Below are positions 60,234 through 64,000 of a stretch of DNA of 64,000 bases, piece by piece. Made by a program: the position numbers and the translations under genes. Position 1 is the stretch's first letter. Every line of letters starts with the position of its first letter. The notes under the pieces are model-generated. The model was given only the letters and a program-made list of their open reading frames with translations. It was not told the origin of the DNA and did not search any database. Location of the stretch: NCBI RefSeq assembly GCF_002224645.1, contig NZ_CP022121.1, positions 248,001-312,000 on the forward strand, written 5' to 3'. Source of the DNA: Dehalobacterium formicoaceticum (GTDB taxonomy: Bacteria > Bacillota > Dehalobacteriia > Dehalobacteriales > Dehalobacteriaceae).

Positions 60234-63200
60234 TACTCATCACCACCCTTTAGCATCTTCCATACCTCTTGATCCTTGTGCTCATAGAATAGCCGATAGG
60301 TATTTTCCTTGCGCATCGGGTCAAATTGGCAAACGGCAGAAAAACTGCAATAGGCACAGGAAGTATGGTCTTTTTTCTTATAGGGTTGTATGGAAACATT
60401 ACCCTGCATCATCTCTTGGCATAAACCTTTGAGCAGATGACCGACATATTTTCTTAACAACTTAAACTGATCCAGGGTAGCCGCTGAAGCTCTGCCTAAT
60501 GTTCCATCCTTATTGATTCTGGCCGGAATGATCAGAGAATCCCCTTCCATGGTTTGATCCATGGCCCTGATTAATTTTACATCGGCCAGGAGCAGTCCTC
60601 TCATTTTTAGCTTTTTCATAATGGCCTGCTCAATTTCTTCCTCGGTGATTTTTCCCTTTTCCCTGATGATCGGGTCATCAATCCGAAAATATAGCATCCC
60701 TCCCGGCAATAAAGGAGACGATTCCCCGCCACCCTCCTGGCTCCAGATAGCATCCAAATAAGTGATTAGTTGGATCTGCAAACCGTAATAAAGATCCGAC
60801 AGTTTAAAATCCTTAGCTCCTGATTTATAATCTACGATGCGTAAATAAGTGCCTTCCTCCGTTTTACAAGCATCCACCCGGTCAATGCGCCCGGTTAATT
60901 TTATTTGTGCCCCAGAGTCCAATTGGATGGTGATAGGGGGGAAATTACCCTCTTCGCCAAAAGCCATTTCATAGCCGATGGGATCAAAGCTACTCCTTCG
61001 AATATGCTCGGCAATGAGCCATACCGCTCTGGTCATCACTCTTTTCATCCTGATTGCCAGGGCCGTGTATCTTTTAGACCCGGCCAGCCCTGACCCCTGC
61101 ATCTCTTCCAGCATTTCATCAATAATCAAAGAAACTTGCTCCCCGCACCAGGGACGATCCATGGTGCGCCAGGAAATTTCCCCTTCCTCCATCAAACTGG
61201 AAAAGCGTTCAATCACTCCATGCATAAAGGTGCCCACATCAGGCGGGCTTAAACGAAATATCTTTCTTTCCTGAGCTTTCAGGCCATATTGCATATAATA
61301 GGCAAAGGGACAGGTTGTGAATTTTTCCAGACGGGACACGCTGGAATAGACAGGATCCCCATAAAGAGCATCGATGTTAACTTTACTTACAGGCTGAGCC
61401 AGGTTCTGATATAAAAAGGCTGCTCTCATTGACAAGCATTTTCCCCGCCACTCCTCTTGGCTTTCAAACCAACGATATACCTGGGGCCATATCGGAGAAA
61501 TCTCCCCCCCATCTGCTTTTTGACGCAGAGCAGAGATCATATGCTGAAAGGTTGTTTTCCTTCCTATCATCAGCTCACTGGCATCAGCCGGGACATTTTC
61601 CCCCGGAGATATATAACTGGATTCTTTAATACGAGGAAATATCTTCCTGAGCCGGGAAATAATCATGGAGGGTCGCATCGCCTTTCCCTCTTGATCAGCA
61701 ATGGGCCAGCTTAAACGCAAAAATTTCTCCGGGATCGTCAGGGCGCGATAAATTAAGTATTGCTCATCAAAGGCCTTCCTCCTGGTATCCCCGGCTAACT
61801 CAATTCCGGCTCGGGTAAAAACATCCCGATCCAGGTCGGAAAGAATCCCCTCCTCCATTCCGGAGGCAGGAAACACCCCATCATTCATACCGAGGATAAA
61901 TAAGGCCTGGATCTCATGACTTTTGGACCGCTCGACATTTCCCACCAAAACCTGATCTAAAGATGGGGGCACCAGTCCTACCTGATATTCTTCCAGTCCG
62001 ATCTTCAAAATGTTAGCAAACCGTTCCAGGCCAAAGGTTTCCTCGTCCATAGCCTCTACCATCTGATCAAAAACTGCCATTACAATATTCCACACCTGAC
62101 CATACTCATTGGCTAAATTTAATTCACCTATCTCCCTAAAATGATCAATATAAGCTTCGATGCGCTCCGGCACCCCAATCCGACAAAGAAAATCATATAA
62201 GGCGCTGCATATTTCCCTTGCTGTTCTTCTTCCCTTTGTGGTCTTACGAAAAACGAGGAGGGGTGTTACCACTTGAATGCGAATGCGGTTGATTTCCTCC
62301 AATCGTTCTTTTTCCTGATCGGACTCCCTATCATCCGGCAAAAAATTAGTGCTCATCTGCCAATCCTGTCCATCCGTCCAGCGCCGACCCCTGATACCGC
62401 AAGCAAGCACATAATTTTCTAAAATATCAATGTCATCTCTGGATACATCAGTCAATCCGGTTTTCAGGTAACTGAATACATCCTCATAGGTCCAGTTTTC
62501 AATAAACAGGTCCAGCATTGATAAGATTAAGCGCACCAAGGGATGATTGGTGATATCGATTTTACGATCAATGAAGCAGGGGATCTCGTATTCGTCAAAG
62601 ATCACCTGAATCAATTGCTCATAGTCGGCCAGGTTGCGCACTACCAAACCAATATCACGATAGCGCAGTCCCTGATCCCGGCATAAGGAAAGAATATCTT
62701 GAGCGGCTCCTTCAATCTCGGAAAAAACATTAGCGTAAGAAAATAACGCAATATTCTCTGTCTCAGCCGAAAAAGTCCGGCACGGAAAATCATTTAAGTT
62801 CTTCTCTAAATGGGCCAGTTCCGGACTATTTCTAAATCGGAACAAAGGCTGCTCCTCCAATAATACAGATGGTTCAATGACAATCTCCTGATCATCGGCA
62901 AAGTTCGTTAATCTCCGATAAACCTGTTTTACCCCGAAAAAAACATCGTTGCCCTGATGTCTTTTTGCCCCCTCTAAGTGATCAGTACAAAGACTGACAT
63001 TGACCCGGCACGCCTTTTGCAGCAGCCTCTCCAACACCAAATATTCCTGAGGGGTAAAACCGGTAAAGCCATCCACCCAGATTTCACTTCCATCGTAGAG
63101 ATCTGCAACCTGCAACTTTTCTCCGGCCATAGTCAGGTCATCATCCGTGTCCCGATACCTTTCGGCAATAGTTTCTTCAAAAGCTGCATAAACACCATGC

Positions 63201-63675
63201 AGCTCCTGCAATTTTTCTTTGAGGGGTTGATCTTCTCCTAAATCCTCACCGAATTCCTTCAGCATCCGGGGCGTCACTTGGTAACGCTTAAATTCACTAA
63301 TCAAGGTGGATAAGGTATTGACAAAGCCCGGACGCTCTGCCGATTTGGCAAAATATATAAACTCACCTTTCATTTTATCCAGAATGCGATAAAGAAGCAT
63401 ACATTTACCTGCCGTATGAATATGGGGATAAGTAATCCCCCCTAACTGGTTAAAGATACGAAAAGCCATGCGCTGAAAGCTTAAAACCTGGGTCTCTATA
63501 CTCCCCCCCGACCTAACATCGTAATTAAGTCTTTCTCAGCCTGAAAGGAAAATTGCTCGGGCACTAAGAGAATTATAGAATGAGAAACCTCCTCTTCAAT
63601 CCGTGCTTTTATTTCTTCTAAGCAGTAACGAGTCTTCCCGCTTCCCGCCCTGCCATAAATAAATCTTAGACTCAT
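60233..63675 (-). pseudogene. addB: Helicase/exonuclease subunit AddB, frameshifted in a G run
   Basis: The upstream frame (ATG 63675) gives [20 protein letters not shown] with the Walker A motif, then [19 protein letters not shown], and runs to GRGGV before a stop. The downstream frame continues as [19 protein letters not shown], exactly the AddB order. Adding one G to the seven-G run (plus strand C at 63503-63509) restores about 1147 residues. The rest is intact, including the DYKSGAKDFK nuclease and the [4Fe-4S] cysteines (FTTCPFAYY and CAYCSFSAVCQFD). Whether this is a lesion or a base-calling error cannot be told; a start at ATG 63469 would lose the Walker A motif. Confidence 0.9.
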
Positions 63676-63854
63676 GATCACTTACTCCATTTCTTTGCTA
63701 AAACAGGGATTTATTTATCATTTACTTTACTATTTTACTATTTCGACAGCTTGTTTCCCTATCCTTTATTAAGGGGAAATGCGTGTTTATTAAATTGCGA
63801 ATTTCATTTTTATGCGAAAAAGCAATATCATCAATTTAATAATGCTTAAAATAA

Positions 63855-63895
63855 AAATGGGCTATCTAAATCCTACTTAGACAGTCCATTTTTTT
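63855..63895. terminator. Bidirectional terminator near the right edge
   Basis: An imperfect stem (AATGGgCTaTCTAA against TTAGAcAGtCCATT) is flanked by A and T runs on both sides. On the minus strand it ends in TTTTTATTTT and would stop transcription coming from beyond the window. From 63896 to 64000 no gene is resolved: short minus-strand frames end in stops and nothing is recognised. Confidence 0.65.
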
Positions 63896-64000
63896 AAACG
63901 TCTTAAATTAAGGAACCCTAATTACATGGGCAAAAGGCCCTGCAATGATTCTGGAAAGTGCAAGCACTTTAATACTAGAACACAGTCAACGCTGCCACTG

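Noticed and set aside
63896-64000. End of a gene entering from the right edge
   Set aside because: A minus-strand frame gives a plausible 23-residue tail (ending AHVIRVP) but meets a stop within the window; too short to call.

Overview
The window looks like a chromosomal segment of a low-to-mid GC, Gram-positive, anaerobic member of the Firmicutes, most like the Peptococcaceae/Desulfitobacteriaceae branch of the Clostridia. This is inferred from gene content: AddAB instead of RecBCD, the acpS-nnr-alr-mazEF block typical of Firmicutes, a ferredoxin-dependent 2-oxoacid oxidoreductase, DegV, DUF3786, GGAGG-type ribosome sites, and frequent GTG/TTG starts. No rRNA, tRNA, CRISPR array, intact insertion sequence or prophage was seen.

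Layout. (1) 1-9743, all minus strand: acpS, nnr, alr, an EndoAI/EndoA (mazEF-type) pair, a C26 peptidase, an amidohydrolase, then tsaE-tsaB-rimI-tsaD (t6A tRNA modification and ribosomal protein acetylation) and a 5-formyl-THF cyclo-ligase cut by the window edge. Two small ORFs (50 and 22 residues) sit inside this run. A cluster of DnaA-box sequences lies between tsaD and the cyclo-ligase. (2) 9.8-13.9 kb, plus strand: a promoter with a truncated M20 peptidase, a YyaL-type protein, a Phd/ParE toxin-antitoxin pair and a DUF4349 lipoprotein. (3) 13.9-16.2 kb, minus: an eroded surface-protein locus with an intact sortase, but a broken surface protein, signal peptidase, coiled-coil protein and XRE regulator. 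(4) 16.4-21.7 kb, minus: DUF1294, metallophosphoesterase, hemE, hemH, hemY, ending at a terminator; then pduL. (5) 21.8-26.8 kb, minus: degV with a B12-binding radical SAM gene, and DUF3786-DUF47-PiT phosphate transport. (6) 27-32.4 kb, plus: a small basic protein, topoisomerase III, and a four-subunit 2-oxoacid:ferredoxin oxidoreductase with a structured leader. (7) 32.4-38.7 kb: HepT/MntA toxin-antitoxin, a CmpB-like membrane protein, a cysteine-synthase-like enzyme, a bactofilin-domain membrane protein, and EamA and MFS transporters. (8) 39-49.5 kb, minus: recD2 followed by a complete four-gene Wadjet (JetABCD) anti-plasmid SMC system, with 10-bp tandem repeats at the recD2/jetA junction. 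(9) 49.6-53 kb: DUF1992, then an esterase, acyltransferase and DUF6320 operon whose last gene is frameshifted. (10) 53.2-56.5 kb: a DUF2680 Met/Gly-rich secreted protein divergent from a two-component system, with four 11-bp direct repeats between them. (11) 56.4-63.7 kb: addAB, with addB interrupted by a one-base frameshift in a G run.

The most notable system is the Wadjet operon, which in characterised relatives recognises and cuts closed circular plasmid DNA. It sits directly behind recD2, about 9 kb from addAB, so DNA-processing functions are concentrated in the right third of the window. Four breaks that fit one-base homopolymer errors (addB, DUF6320 gene, surface protein, signal peptidase) could be real decay or sequencing error. 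The nonsense codon and deletion joints around 14.9-15.6 kb cannot be explained that way, so that locus is probably truly decaying.
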